Notes under the pieces: generated by a model | The model's input: only the letters and a program-made list of their open reading frames with translations | Told to the model about the DNA's origin: nothing | Database searches by the model: none | Made by a program: the position numbers and the translations under genes | Shown here: positions 24,290 to 32,429 of the stretch, one piece after another | Position numbering within the stretch: position 1 is the first letter of the stretch | How the letters are laid out: each line of letters starts with the position of its first letter | From: Pseudonocardia humida | GTDB taxonomy: Bacteria > Actinomycetota > Actinomycetes > Mycobacteriales > Pseudonocardiaceae | Assembly (NCBI RefSeq): GCF_023898865.1 | Contig: NZ_JAGSOV010000049.1 | Location: 1 to 64,000 of the forward strand | Reading direction: 5' to 3' | Length of the DNA: 64,000 bases

Positions 24290-25978
24290 CTACAGGTCGG
24301 CGGCGAGCGGGACCTGCTCGACCGCGGGTGAGGTCATCCACTCGCGCAGGGCGCGGGTGGCCGCGACGTCGTCGGCGTTGTACTCGAGGAGGCGGCGGCG
24401 CTGGTCGGCGTCCGGCGGCTCGCCGTCCATCCCGACGGCGTCGCGGTACCAGCGCATCGAGTTCTCCCCGCCGGCCTCCGGGTCGCGCCAGCTGAAGCCG
24501 GCGACCGGGGCGACGCGCTTGAGGCCCTTGCCGTGCGCGCACAGGAACCACTGGTCGACCACGGCGTACATGTCGACCCAGCCGGGGTGGGCGATGAACT
24601 CCTCGACCTCGGACACCGGCGGGATGCCCTGGCGCCCGGCGAAGCGCCGGGCCGAGGCCAGCAGCCAGCGGTTCTCGGCCTGCTCGTTGTAGCAGTAGGC
24701 GGCGAACGTGCGCCCGCTCGCGGCCGCGGCGGCGCGCACCCCCGACAGCCAGGCCCAGAACTCGGCGAACGAGCGGGCCTCGTCGGAGTCGGGGACGGGG
24801 ACCCAGGTGGCGAAGGCGCGGTAGCCCTCCTCCTCGTCGCCGGGGAGGCGACCACCGGAGTAGGCGAGGTGCACGCCCCACAGGTAGGCGCCGGACTCGC
24901 CGAAGCTCTCCATGTCGATGTCGACCTCGACGTCGGCGCGCAGCACCGGCACCGACGGCACCCGGCGCACGACCGACAGCCCCCGCAGCCACGCCCTGGC
25001 CAACGCGACCACGTCGGCGAATGGCGGACCGGCCAGCGGGACGGGCTCGACGGCCGGGTCGCACGCGGCCAGCTCGGCGACCGTGCGCACGCCGACCTCG
25101 CGCAGCGCGACCGCCGCCTCACCGCGCACGACCAGGCTGACGTCGCCCGCGCGCTCCAGCTCGCCCGCGCAGGTGGGCCACCAGGGACAGCGGCGGCACT
25201 CCATCACCCGGGACGGGAGGGCCAGCGCGGGGCGCTGGTCGGCGGCGGCCTCGGCGACGGCGGTGCGGTCGGCGAAGCGGGCGTCGTACTCGGCGAGGGT
25301 GGAGCGGTCGCCCGGCCAGTGCCCGGCGCGCAGGTCGTGCCAGACGACGACGTCGGCGTCGAGGCCGACGACACCGCCGACGTCGGCGTGGCGGGCCCCG
25401 GGCGGCGGGGCCCAGCCCGCCGCCCGCAGCATGCGGTTGAGGTGGGCCAGGCGCAGCAGGTCGCGCGGCTGGGAGCGGACCTTGCGCCGCGGGTCGGGCC
25501 GGGCCGCCCCGGGGCGCGGGTCGGTGAGCGGGGAGGTGACCGCCGCGTCGCCCGGGTCGGTGATGCGGTGGCGGACGACGAGGAAGGGCACGTAGCCGCC
25601 CTCCGGCAGGCGGACGAGCAGCTCGGCGCCACCGCGGCGGCCGTCGGCGTCGGGCAGGACGGCGCCCCAGACGAACTCGGCGCCCTCGGCGACCGCGGCC
25701 GCCGTGGCCTCGCGGCGCTCGGCGGCCGGGCCGGGGGGCACCCGCCGCCACGACGGGCCGGCCGTGGCCGCGAGCACCTCGCCGATGCGCTCGCGGTGCT
25801 CGGCGGCGTCGGCGCGGCGCTGCTCGATGGCCGGGTCGGGCAGGGCGCGCGGGGCGGCGGCGGCCGTCGGGTCGTGATCGAGGTGGACGCGGCGCCGGCA
25901 GAGGGTGGTGGCGACGGCATCGAGCACGATGCCCCGCGCGCGGGGCCCGGCCTGCGGCCGGTTCTCGATCGCCGTCAT
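24290..25978 (-). CDS. TM0106-type RecB-like nuclease with RNase H-like domain
   Basis: 562 aa. The N-terminal PD-(D/E)XK (RecB/Cas4-like) part has one Cys early (C27) and three later (ECRRCPWWPTC: C261, C264, C270), the layout of the iron-sulfur staple of Cas4/AddB. Active-site candidates are GLDADVVVWH and nearby DLRA. The C-terminal part is a DEDD exonuclease/RNase H-like domain: DIDMESF near residue 350 and LLEYNADDVAATRAL near the end. ATG 25978 starts MTAIENRPQ; the frame stays open upstream but is shadow. Function not established for the family. Confidence 0.87.
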   Translation of the reverse strand: MTAIENRPQAGPRARGIVLDAVATTLCRRRVHLDHDPTAAAAPRALPDPAIEQRRADAAEHRERIGEVLAATAGPSWRRVPPGPAAERREATAAAVAEGAEFVWGAVLPDADGRRGGAELLVRLPEGGYVPFLVVRHRITDPGDAAVTSPLTDPRPGAARPDPRRKVRSQPRDLLRLAHLNRMLRAAGWAPPPGARHADVGGVVGLDADVVVWHDLRAGHWPGDRSTLAEYDARFADRTAVAEAAADQRPALALPSRVMECRRCPWWPTCAGELERAGDVSLVVRGEAAVALREVGVRTVAELAACDPAVEPVPLAGPPFADVVALARAWLRGLSVVRRVPSVPVLRADVEVDIDMESFGESGAYLWGVHLAYSGGRLPGDEEEGYRAFATWVPVPDSDEARSFAEFWAWLSGVRAAAAASGRTFAAYCYNEQAENRWLLASARRFAGRQGIPPVSEVEEFIAHPGWVDMYAVVDQWFLCAHGKGLKRVAPVAGFSWRDPEAGGENSMRWYRDAVGMDGEPPDADQRRRLLEYNADDVAATRALREWMTSPAVEQVPLAADL

Positions 25979-26155
25979 GCCCCCGAGGGTAGTGACCGGT
26001 ACCGACAGCCCTCGCCGCAGCCGCACGCCCGCGTGCGTCGGGTGGATCACGATCGGGCGCCGGCCGCGTTCCACCGGACGTCGGCCGCGCGGTGTCACTA
26101 GGCTGCGCCGGAGCCCGGTCCGACGAGGTGGAACGGGGACGAGGGGGTGCACGGG

Positions 26156-26677
26156 ATGGCGCTGCGGCGGCGGGCCGCCGGGTCGGCGGACGGCTCCGGG
26201 TCGGGCACGGCGGAGACGGTGGCGGAGGCCGCGCGGGCCGCGCGCAAGCCGTTCACCGCCGCCCGGGCCAAGCGGATGATCGGGGTGAGCAAGGCCGTCG
26301 CGCCGCTGCTGGCGCCCTACGCGCTGGCCGCCGCGGGGGTGGCGCGGTCGCGGTGGGACGCCTACCGGGCGGGCAGGCTGGGCGTGGAGCCCGGCCAGCT
26401 GTCGCAGTACACCGGGCCGGGCGGGGCGCTGCACGCCCGGCTGTCCCGGATCGCCGAGGCCCTGCAGGAGCTGGAGACCGGCACCGGGAGCCGCGGCACC
26501 GAGGACGACCGCGCCTTCGTCGCGCAGGTCCGGCCCCGGCTCGCCGACCTGGCCATCGCCGTGCGCGCCGCCGGGCAGATGCCCACCCCCCGCCGCCGCA
26601 CCGCCTACCGCGCGATCGGCGGGGAGCTCGACCGCGTCGAGGTCGAGCTGCTGACCCGGCTCGGCGTCATCGGCTGA
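26156..26677 (+). CDS. DUF6474 family protein
   Basis: About 173 aa, soluble and helical, conserved in actinobacteria without known function. Recognisable stretches are KPFTAARAKRMIGVSKAVAP, WDAYRAGRLGVEPGQL and MPTPRRRTAYRAIGGELDRV. ATG 26156 sits about 9 bases after GAGGGGG; GTG 26147 is an alternative. Before it, 25979-26155 contains no gene that I can support. Confidence 0.8.
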   Translation: MALRRRAAGSADGSGSGTAETVAEAARAARKPFTAARAKRMIGVSKAVAPLLAPYALAAAGVARSRWDAYRAGRLGVEPGQLSQYTGPGGALHARLSRIAEALQELETGTGSRGTEDDRAFVAQVRPRLADLAIAVRAAGQMPTPRRRTAYRAIGGELDRVEVELLTRLGVIG

Positions 26678-26759
26678 CGACCCCACCGATCCGGCCGCCC
26701 GCCGCAGCGCGGCGCGGGCCCGGGGGCCCGATCAGCGGCTTCGACTACCGTCGAGGCCC

Positions 26760-27281
26760 ATGAACGGCTCCACGGACCCCGGCGCGCGCCGGTTCCGTGG
26801 CGGTCTGCTGGTCGGCCTCAGCGCCCTGCTGACCGCCGTCGGGCACCTGGCGGGCGGCGGTGCCCTGCCCGACCTGGCCCCGCTCGCGGTGCTGCTGCCC
26901 GCGCTGGCCTGGCCGGTCGTCGCGCTGGCCGACCGCTGCCGCGGCACCGTCGGCACGCTGGTGGTGCTCGGCGGCGGCCAGCTGCTGCTGCACGAGCTGC
27001 TGAGCACCGCGCACTCCCACCACGCCGCGCCGGACGACCCGTCGATGGTGCTCACCCACGCCCTGGTCACGGCGCTGACGGCGGCCGCGCTGCGGTTCGC
27101 CGACCGCGGGATGGCGGCCGTCGCCGCCGCGCTGGGGCGGGTGGTGCCGCGCCGGCCGCCGGCCGCGCCCGCCGACCGGCCGCTCGCGGTGCTGGTCGTC
27201 CCGGGCACCGACGTCCCCGCGGCCGTCCGCCGCGTCCTCTCCGCCACGCACGCGCGGCGGGGCCCTCCGGTGCGCTGCTGA
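26760..27281 (+). CDS. Membrane protein upstream of copCD
   Basis: 173 aa with three or four hydrophobic segments (GGLLVGLSALLTAVGHLAG, APLAVLLPALAWPVVALA, TLVVLGGGQLLLHELL, VLTHALVTALTAAALRFA). A short loop after the third, HELLSTAHSHHAAPDD, carries four His and could bind metal, fitting its place just upstream of copC and copD. The C-terminus is a soluble tail. No named family is evident to me. Confidence 0.7.
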   Translation: MNGSTDPGARRFRGGLLVGLSALLTAVGHLAGGGALPDLAPLAVLLPALAWPVVALADRCRGTVGTLVVLGGGQLLLHELLSTAHSHHAAPDDPSMVLTHALVTALTAAALRFADRGMAAVAAALGRVVPRRPPAAPADRPLAVLVVPGTDVPAAVRRVLSATHARRGPPVRC

Positions 27282-27321
27282 AGGTCCCCTTCACCAGCAC
27301 AACCGCACCCGGAGATCCCGC

Positions 27322-27423
27322 ATGTCCGCATCACCCCCGCGGCGCCCGCGGGGCGCCGCCACCCCGCGGACCGCCGCCGCCCCCCCCCGCAACGGCACCG
27401 AGAAGACGGGAGCGGGCGCATGA
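27322..27423 (+). CDS. Small leader ORF overlapping copC
   Basis: 33 codons, very rich in Pro, Arg and Ala, too short for ordinary calling. ATG 27322 is preceded by GGAG at a good distance and its TGA (27421-27423) overlaps the copC ATG as ATGA. A run of nine C bases lies inside it. It could be a translated leader coupling copC translation to upstream conditions, or a chance frame; the overlap is its best support. Confidence 0.35.
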   Translation: MSASPPRRPRGAATPRTAAAPPRNGTEKTGAGA

Positions 27424-27986
27424 CCCGGCAGCTGCTGCGCACGGCGGCGGTGACCCTGCTGTGCGGGTTGGCCCTGCTGCTCGGGACCGCCCCCGCCTTC
27501 GCCCACACCCGGCTGGAGAGCAGCGACCCCGCCGACGGGTCCAGCGTCGACGCGGCGCCCCAGCGGGTGTCGCTGACCTTCAACGAGTCGGTCCCCGCGG
27601 AGTTCTCGCAGGTCACGGTGGTCGGCCCGGACGGGACCAACTACCAGACCGGCACCGTCACCTCGGCCGACGGCGTGGTGAGCACCGCGGTGCTGCCGCT
27701 CGGCCCGGCCGGGCGCTACGAGATCGGCTACCGGGTCGTCTCCGACGACGGGCACCCGGTGACCGGCAGCGTGGCGTTCACCCTCACCGCGGCGGCCACG
27801 CCGAGCCCGGCCGCCGCGGCCCCGAGCGCGTCGGCCGCCGCGCCCGCACCGGCGCCCACTCCCCCGTCCGCCGCGGCGGCCCAGCCCGACGACGGCGGGT
27901 CCCCCGTGTGGCCGTGGATCGTCGGCGCGGTGGTGCTGGTCGGCGGCGGGGTCGTGGCGGCGCTGCGCCTCGGCCGCAGCGGCTGA
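27420..27986 (+). CDS. copC: Copper-binding protein CopC with membrane anchor
   Basis: 188 aa. Signal peptide to about residue 28 (cleavage at AFA|H), placing His29 at the mature N-terminus as in CopC's Cu(II) histidine brace. The other expected ligands are in VVSDDGHPVTG (Asp110, His112). Beta-sandwich domain to ~125, then an Ala/Pro-rich linker and a C-terminal TM helix (WPWIVGAVVLVGGGVVAAL). Binds copper outside the membrane and passes it to CopD, the next gene. Confidence 0.93.
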   Translation: MTRQLLRTAAVTLLCGLALLLGTAPAFAHTRLESSDPADGSSVDAAPQRVSLTFNESVPAEFSQVTVVGPDGTNYQTGTVTSADGVVSTAVLPLGPAGRYEIGYRVVSDDGHPVTGSVAFTLTAAATPSPAAAAPSASAAAPAPAPTPPSAAAAQPDDGGSPVWPWIVGAVVLVGGGVVAALRLGRSG

Positions 27987-27993
27987 GACCGCG

Positions 27994-28989
27994 ATGACCC
28001 GACCGGCCACGGGCCCGGCGGGCCACCGCGTCGCGGTGGCCGGCTGGGTCGGGCTCGTGGTCGGCGCCGCGGTGCTGGCGGGTGCGCTGGGCGGCCCGCC
28101 CGCGGCGGACCCCGACGCGGCCGTGCAGGTCGCGACGGTGGTCACCCGGGCGGGCCTGGACGCCGCCGCGGTCGCCTGCGTCGGGCTCACCCTGCTGGGC
28201 GTGCTGCTGCCGCTGGGCGCAGGCACCCTCCCGGGCTCCGCGCTGCGCGACCTCGTCCGCGTGCAGGACACCGCCGACCGGGCCGTGGTGGTCGTGGCAG
28301 GCGGGTGGCTGGTGCTGGTGCTGACCGGCATCGCGTTCCGCGCGGCGAACGCGGTGGGCCGCACCGTGGGGCAGCTGTCCGCGGCCGACGTCGGCGCCTG
28401 GGCCACCCGGCTCTCGGCCGGGCGCGGGATGCTGCTGACGGCGGGCTGCGTTGCGGTCGTGCTCGGCTGCGGGATCGCCCGGCTGCGCCGCCGCGACGCC
28501 GTGCAGGTGCGCGTCCCGATGATCGCCGCGCTGCTCGGCGCGCTGATGCCCGCGCTGACCGGGCACACCGGCTCCGCCCCCGACCACCAGCTGGCGGTGA
28601 TCTCGGCCGCGCTGCACGTGGCCGCGGCGTCGCTGTGGGTCGGCGGGCTGGGCGCGATCCTGGTGCTGGTCGCCAGGCACCGGGCGCTGCTCGACGCCGT
28701 GCTCCCCCGGTTCTCCGCGCTGGCCGGCGGCTGCGTGCTCGCCGTGGCGGCGACCGGGGTCGTCAACGCGGCCACCCGGCTGGAGGGCTGGGCGGCGCTC
28801 GTCGGCACCGGCTACGGCCAGCTGGTGCTGGCCAAGGTCGCGCTGCTGGGGCTGCTGGCCGGGCTGGGCGGGCTGGCCCGGCGCCGGCTGCGCGCCGGCA
28901 GGCGCCCGGTGCTGCGCTGGGCCGGCCTGGAGGTGGCGCTGATGGCGCTGACCATGGGCGTCGCCGCCGCGCTCACCCAGACCGGCTGA
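27994..28989 (+). CDS. copD: Copper resistance protein CopD
   Basis: 331 aa with about eight to nine TM helices, family CopD/YcnJ. Conserved His are in LTGHTGSAPDHQLAV and ALHVAAASLWVGGLGAILVL, the latter being the most typical CopD segment. ATG 27994 is 7 bases after copC, so they are co-transcribed. Thought to move copper across the membrane, together with CopC. Confidence 0.92.
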   Translation: MTRPATGPAGHRVAVAGWVGLVVGAAVLAGALGGPPAADPDAAVQVATVVTRAGLDAAAVACVGLTLLGVLLPLGAGTLPGSALRDLVRVQDTADRAVVVVAGGWLVLVLTGIAFRAANAVGRTVGQLSAADVGAWATRLSAGRGMLLTAGCVAVVLGCGIARLRRRDAVQVRVPMIAALLGALMPALTGHTGSAPDHQLAVISAALHVAAASLWVGGLGAILVLVARHRALLDAVLPRFSALAGGCVLAVAATGVVNAATRLEGWAALVGTGYGQLVLAKVALLGLLAGLGGLARRRLRAGRRPVLRWAGLEVALMALTMGVAAALTQTG

Positions 28990-28994
28990 CGACC

Positions 28995-30398
28995 TCAGGA
29001 CCGGTAGGCCTCCAGCAGCCGCAGCCACACCTCGCTGATCGTCGGGTAGGCGGGCACGGCGTGCCAGAGCCGGGGCAGCGGCACCTCGCCGACCACCGCG
29101 ATCGTCGCCGAGTGCAGCATCTCGGCCACGTCCTGGCCGACGAACGTCACTCCGACGAGAACCCCGCGGGCCTCGTCGACGACCATGCTCGCCCGACCCT
29201 CGTAGCCGTCGGCGTGCAGCGACGAGCCGGCGACGGCGATCGGCAGCTCGACCACCCGCACGTCGATCCCGGCCTCCCGGGCCGCGGCCGCGGTGCGCCC
29301 GACCCAGGCCACCTCGGGGTCGGTGAAGACGACCTGGGTGACGGCGACGTGGTCGGCGGTGGCCGAGTGCTCGCCCCACGGCGAGGTGTCGACCGGCCTC
29401 CCGGCCGCGCGGGCGGCGATCGCGCCGCCGGCGATCCGGGCGGCGTACTTGCCCTGGTGGGTCAGCGGGGCCCGGCCGGTGACGTCTCCCGCGGCGTAGA
29501 GCCACTGCCCGTCGACGCCCTCGACCAGCCCGGAGTCGTCGACCGCGAGCGCCCCGCCGGGCTCCAGCCCGACGGCGTCCACGCCGACGTCGGCGGAGGC
29601 GGGCCTGCGGCCGGTGGCGACGAGCAGCTCGTCGACGACGACCGTCTCGGCGCCCAGCCGCAGCGCGATGGCGTCGCCCTCGGCCGCGACGCCGTCGAGC
29701 CCGGTGTCGAGCCGCACGTCGACGCCCTCCTGGCGCAGCGCGGCGGCCACCATCTCGCCGGCGAACGGCTCGGCGCCGGCCAGCAGCCGCGGACCGCGCT
29801 GCACCAGCACCACCTGCGAGCCGAGCCGCTGGAACGCCTGGGCCATCTCGCAGCCGACGACCCCGCCGCCGAGCACGCCGAGCCGGGGCGGGACCTCCTT
29901 GGCCGAGGTGGCGTCGCGGGACGTCCAGGTGCGCACGGTGTCCAGGCCCGGGACCGGCGGCGTGACCGCGACGCTGCCGGTGCTCACCACCACGGCGTGC
30001 CGGGCGGTCAGGGTGATCGGATCCGGCCCGTCGACGGTGACCGTGCGCTCGCCGGAGATCCGGCCGTGCCCGCGCACCACCGCCATCCCGGCGCCCTCGG
30101 CCCACTCGACCTGGCCGGCGTCGTCCCAGTCGTGGGTGATGGCGTCGCGGCGGGCCAGCACGGCCCGGGGGTCGAACTCGGCGGTCGTGCCGGGCAGCCT
30201 GCGCAGCGCGGCCGCGGCGTGCCCGGTGCGCAGCAGCGCCTTGGACGGCATGCACGCCCAGTACGAGCACTCGCCGCCGAGCAGCTCGGACTCCACGATC
30301 GCCGCGGACAGCCCGGCGCGCACGGCGTAGTCGGCGGCGTTCTCGCCGACCGGGCCACCACCGATGACGATGACGTCGAACTCCGTGGGGACGGTCAC
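28995..30398 (-). CDS. FAD-dependent pyridine nucleotide-disulfide oxidoreductase
   Basis: 467 aa, flavoprotein disulfide reductase. FAD motif VIGGGPVGENAADYA; redox-active disulfide GGECSYWACMPSK (C44, C49); NAD(P)H motif GVLGGGVVGCEMAQAFQRLG; second FAD motif WLYAAGDV. The C-terminal dimer domain ends HAVPAYPTISEVW, where the His-x4-Glu/Thr of the active site sits. It fits the mercuric-reductase/soluble transhydrogenase-like subgroup but lacks the N-terminal HMA domain and C-terminal Cys pair of MerA. GTG 30398 overlaps the SDR stop (GTGA). Confidence 0.87.
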   Translation of the reverse strand: MTVPTEFDVIVIGGGPVGENAADYAVRAGLSAAIVESELLGGECSYWACMPSKALLRTGHAAAALRRLPGTTAEFDPRAVLARRDAITHDWDDAGQVEWAEGAGMAVVRGHGRISGERTVTVDGPDPITLTARHAVVVSTGSVAVTPPVPGLDTVRTWTSRDATSAKEVPPRLGVLGGGVVGCEMAQAFQRLGSQVVLVQRGPRLLAGAEPFAGEMVAAALRQEGVDVRLDTGLDGVAAEGDAIALRLGAETVVVDELLVATGRRPASADVGVDAVGLEPGGALAVDDSGLVEGVDGQWLYAAGDVTGRAPLTHQGKYAARIAGGAIAARAAGRPVDTSPWGEHSATADHVAVTQVVFTDPEVAWVGRTAAAAREAGIDVRVVELPIAVAGSSLHADGYEGRASMVVDEARGVLVGVTFVGQDVAEMLHSATIAVVGEVPLPRLWHAVPAYPTISEVWLRLLEAYRS

Positions 30399-31066
30399 CG
30401 CGCCACCGCCGTCGTCGCCTCGAGCACGTCGGCGGTGCCCTCGCGCAGCTCGAGCACCTTCCCGGCGGTGCCCGGGGTGTCGAGCAGGGCGACCAGCACG
30501 GCGGCGGTGTCGTCGCGGGTGACGGTCGCGGCGACCCCGCCGGCGTCGAGCGGCGGCGGCCGCAGGAGCACGGAGTTGGTCCCCGGGTCGTCGGTCAGGC
30601 GACCGGGCCGCAGGATCGTCCACTGCAGGTCGGTGGCCGCGATCGCGTCCTCGGCCGCCTTCTTCGCGCGCAGGTAGGCCGCCCACACCTCGTCGGTGCC
30701 CTCGGCGGGGGGATCGTCCACCCCCGTCGAGGAGACCAGCAGGTAGCGGCGCACCCCCGCCAGGTGGGCGGCGTCGGCGAGCAGCACCGCGGCGGCCCGG
30801 TCGACGGTGTCCTTGCGCTGCGCCCCGCTGCCCGGCCCGGCGCCCGCGGCGAACACCACGGCGTCGGCGTCGCGCAGGTGGTCGGCCAGCTCGACGGCCG
30901 AGGCCGACTCGAGGTCGAGCACGACCGGGGTCGCGCCCGCGCTCTCCAGGTCGGCCCGGTGCTCGGGGTTGCGCACCACCCCCACCGCGACGTCCCCGCG
31001 GGCGGCCAGCAGCGCGGCCAACCGCAACCCGATCTTCCCGTGCCCTCCGGCGATCACGACCCGCAT
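30395..31066 (-). CDS. NAD(P)-binding protein, atypical SDR (NmrA-like)
   Basis: 223 aa. Rossmann start VVIAGGHGKIGLRLAALLAARG, substrate region YLLVSSTGVDD, WTILRPGRLTDDPGT; the classical YxxxK is replaced by a YLRAKKAAED stretch, as in atypical SDRs (SDR_a5 type). It may bind NADP without being an active dehydrogenase. First gene of a two-gene operon with the disulfide oxidoreductase. An inverted repeat lies 38 bases upstream. Confidence 0.88.
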   Translation of the reverse strand: MRVVIAGGHGKIGLRLAALLAARGDVAVGVVRNPEHRADLESAGATPVVLDLESASAVELADHLRDADAVVFAAGAGPGSGAQRKDTVDRAAAVLLADAAHLAGVRRYLLVSSTGVDDPPAEGTDEVWAAYLRAKKAAEDAIAATDLQWTILRPGRLTDDPGTNSVLLRPPPLDAGGVAATVTRDDTAAVLVALLDTPGTAGKVLELREGTADVLEATTAVAR

Positions 31067-31103
31067 CGGCCCGACCGTAGTGGTGGAGGCGGCGCGGCGC
31101 CCA

Positions 31104-31119
31104 CCGGTCACCTGACCGG
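31104..31119. promoter_or_regulatory. Perfect inverted repeat upstream of the SDR operon
   Basis: CCGGTCA-CC-TGACCGG, perfect 7-bp arms with a 2-base centre, 38 bases upstream of the SDR ATG. Candidate operator. The rest of 31067-31357, the divergent gap to adh, shows no gene and no other repeat I can support. Confidence 0.4.
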
Positions 31120-31357
31120 GAGGCGGCGGCGCGGGCACCGAGGACGGCGTCGGCCACCGCACGGGCCGGGGCTACCCCGATGGTGGGCGCCTCTTCGGCA
31201 TCCGCACCCGCCGAGGCACTCCGGCATCGCCGCAGGTCACCTCGCCGTCACCGGTCCAGACGTGTCCGTTTTCTCACCAGCCGGAATGGCGGCGGTTGTC
31301 GGGCAGCGGGCCCCGGTCTGCAATCGGAGGCAGTCGAGGACACCCTGGAGGTGGACC

Positions 31358-32386
31358 GTGAAGGCCGTGCGGGTGCACGCTTACCACTCCGATCCGAAGA
31401 TCGACGACATCCCCGAACCGACCCTGCAGGGCCCGCTGGACGTGATCGTCAAGATCGGCGGCGCCGGGGTCTGCCGCACCGATCTGCACATCCTCGAGGG
31501 CCAGTGGGCCGCGGCCCAGAACCCCGAGCTGCCCTACGTCATCGGCCACGAGAACGCCGGCTGGGTGCACGCCGTCGGCGACGGGGTCACCAACGTCGCC
31601 GTGGGCGACACGGTGATCCTGCACCCGCAGCCCAGCTGCGGGCTGTGCCTGGCCTGTCGGGCCGGGCGCGACATGCAGTGCGAGAACGCGTTCTTCCCCG
31701 GCCTGTCCGACAACGACGGCGGCATGGCCGAGTACCTGCGCACCACCGCCAGGGCGTGCGTGAAGCTCAACCCCGACACCAACCCGGCCGACGTCGCCGC
31801 GCTCGCCGACGCCGGCATCACCGCCTACCACGCGGTGCGCAAGGCCGTGCCCGACCTGTACCCCGGCACCACCGCCGTCGTGCAGGGCGCGGGCGGCCTC
31901 GGCCACATCGGCATCCAGGCGCTGGCCGCGCTCACCGCCACCCGGATCGTCGTGGTCGACCGCAACCCCGACGCGCTGGCCCTGGCCAAGCAGATCGGCG
32001 CCGACGAGACCGTGCTGGCCGACGGCACGCACATCGACGCGGTCAAGGAGCTGACCGGCGGCCTGGGCGCGAACGTGGTGTTCGACTTCGTCGCCGAGCA
32101 GGGCGCCGAGAACGACGCCTGGCAGATGACCGCGCCCGCCGGGTCGCAGTACGTCATCGGCTACGGCGGCGAGCTGCGGATCCCGACGCTGGACTTCGTC
32201 GGCGGCGAGAAGAACGTCATCGGCAACATCGTCGGCACCTACAACGACCTCGCCGAGCTGATGGTGCTCGCCCAGGCCGGGAAGGTCACGCTGCACACCA
32301 AGCAGTACCCCCTCGACGCGGCGCTCGACGCCCTGCACGACCTCGACGCGGGCCGCGTGCGCGGCCGGGCGATCCTCGTGCCCTGA
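31358..32386 (+). CDS. Zinc-dependent NAD(P) alcohol dehydrogenase
   Basis: 342 aa MDR enzyme with both zinc sites: catalytic C39, H64-E65 (GVCRTDLH, IGHENAG) and structural C94, C97, C100, C108 (PSCGLCLACRAGRDMQC). NAD motif QGAGGLGHIGIQALAAL. GTG 31358 follows GGAGGTG. First gene of an operon with an amidohydrolase and a DUF59 protein. This set normally accompanies propane 2-monooxygenase/acetone monooxygenase (prm/mim) clusters, where the Adh oxidises the secondary alcohol. Here no monooxygenase gene is nearby. Confidence 0.92.
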   Translation: MKAVRVHAYHSDPKIDDIPEPTLQGPLDVIVKIGGAGVCRTDLHILEGQWAAAQNPELPYVIGHENAGWVHAVGDGVTNVAVGDTVILHPQPSCGLCLACRAGRDMQCENAFFPGLSDNDGGMAEYLRTTARACVKLNPDTNPADVAALADAGITAYHAVRKAVPDLYPGTTAVVQGAGGLGHIGIQALAALTATRIVVVDRNPDALALAKQIGADETVLADGTHIDAVKELTGGLGANVVFDFVAEQGAENDAWQMTAPAGSQYVIGYGGELRIPTLDFVGGEKNVIGNIVGTYNDLAELMVLAQAGKVTLHTKQYPLDAALDALHDLDAGRVRGRAILVP

Positions 32387-32429
32387 CCTCCTTCCGACAT
32401 ATCCCGCACTGACGCGAGAGGACCACCAC

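Noticed and set aside
24290..26686. Extension of the RecB-like gene to 798 codons
   Set aside because: The part before MTAIENRPQ overlaps the DUF6474 gene on the other strand and has no family similarity; ATG 25978 fits.
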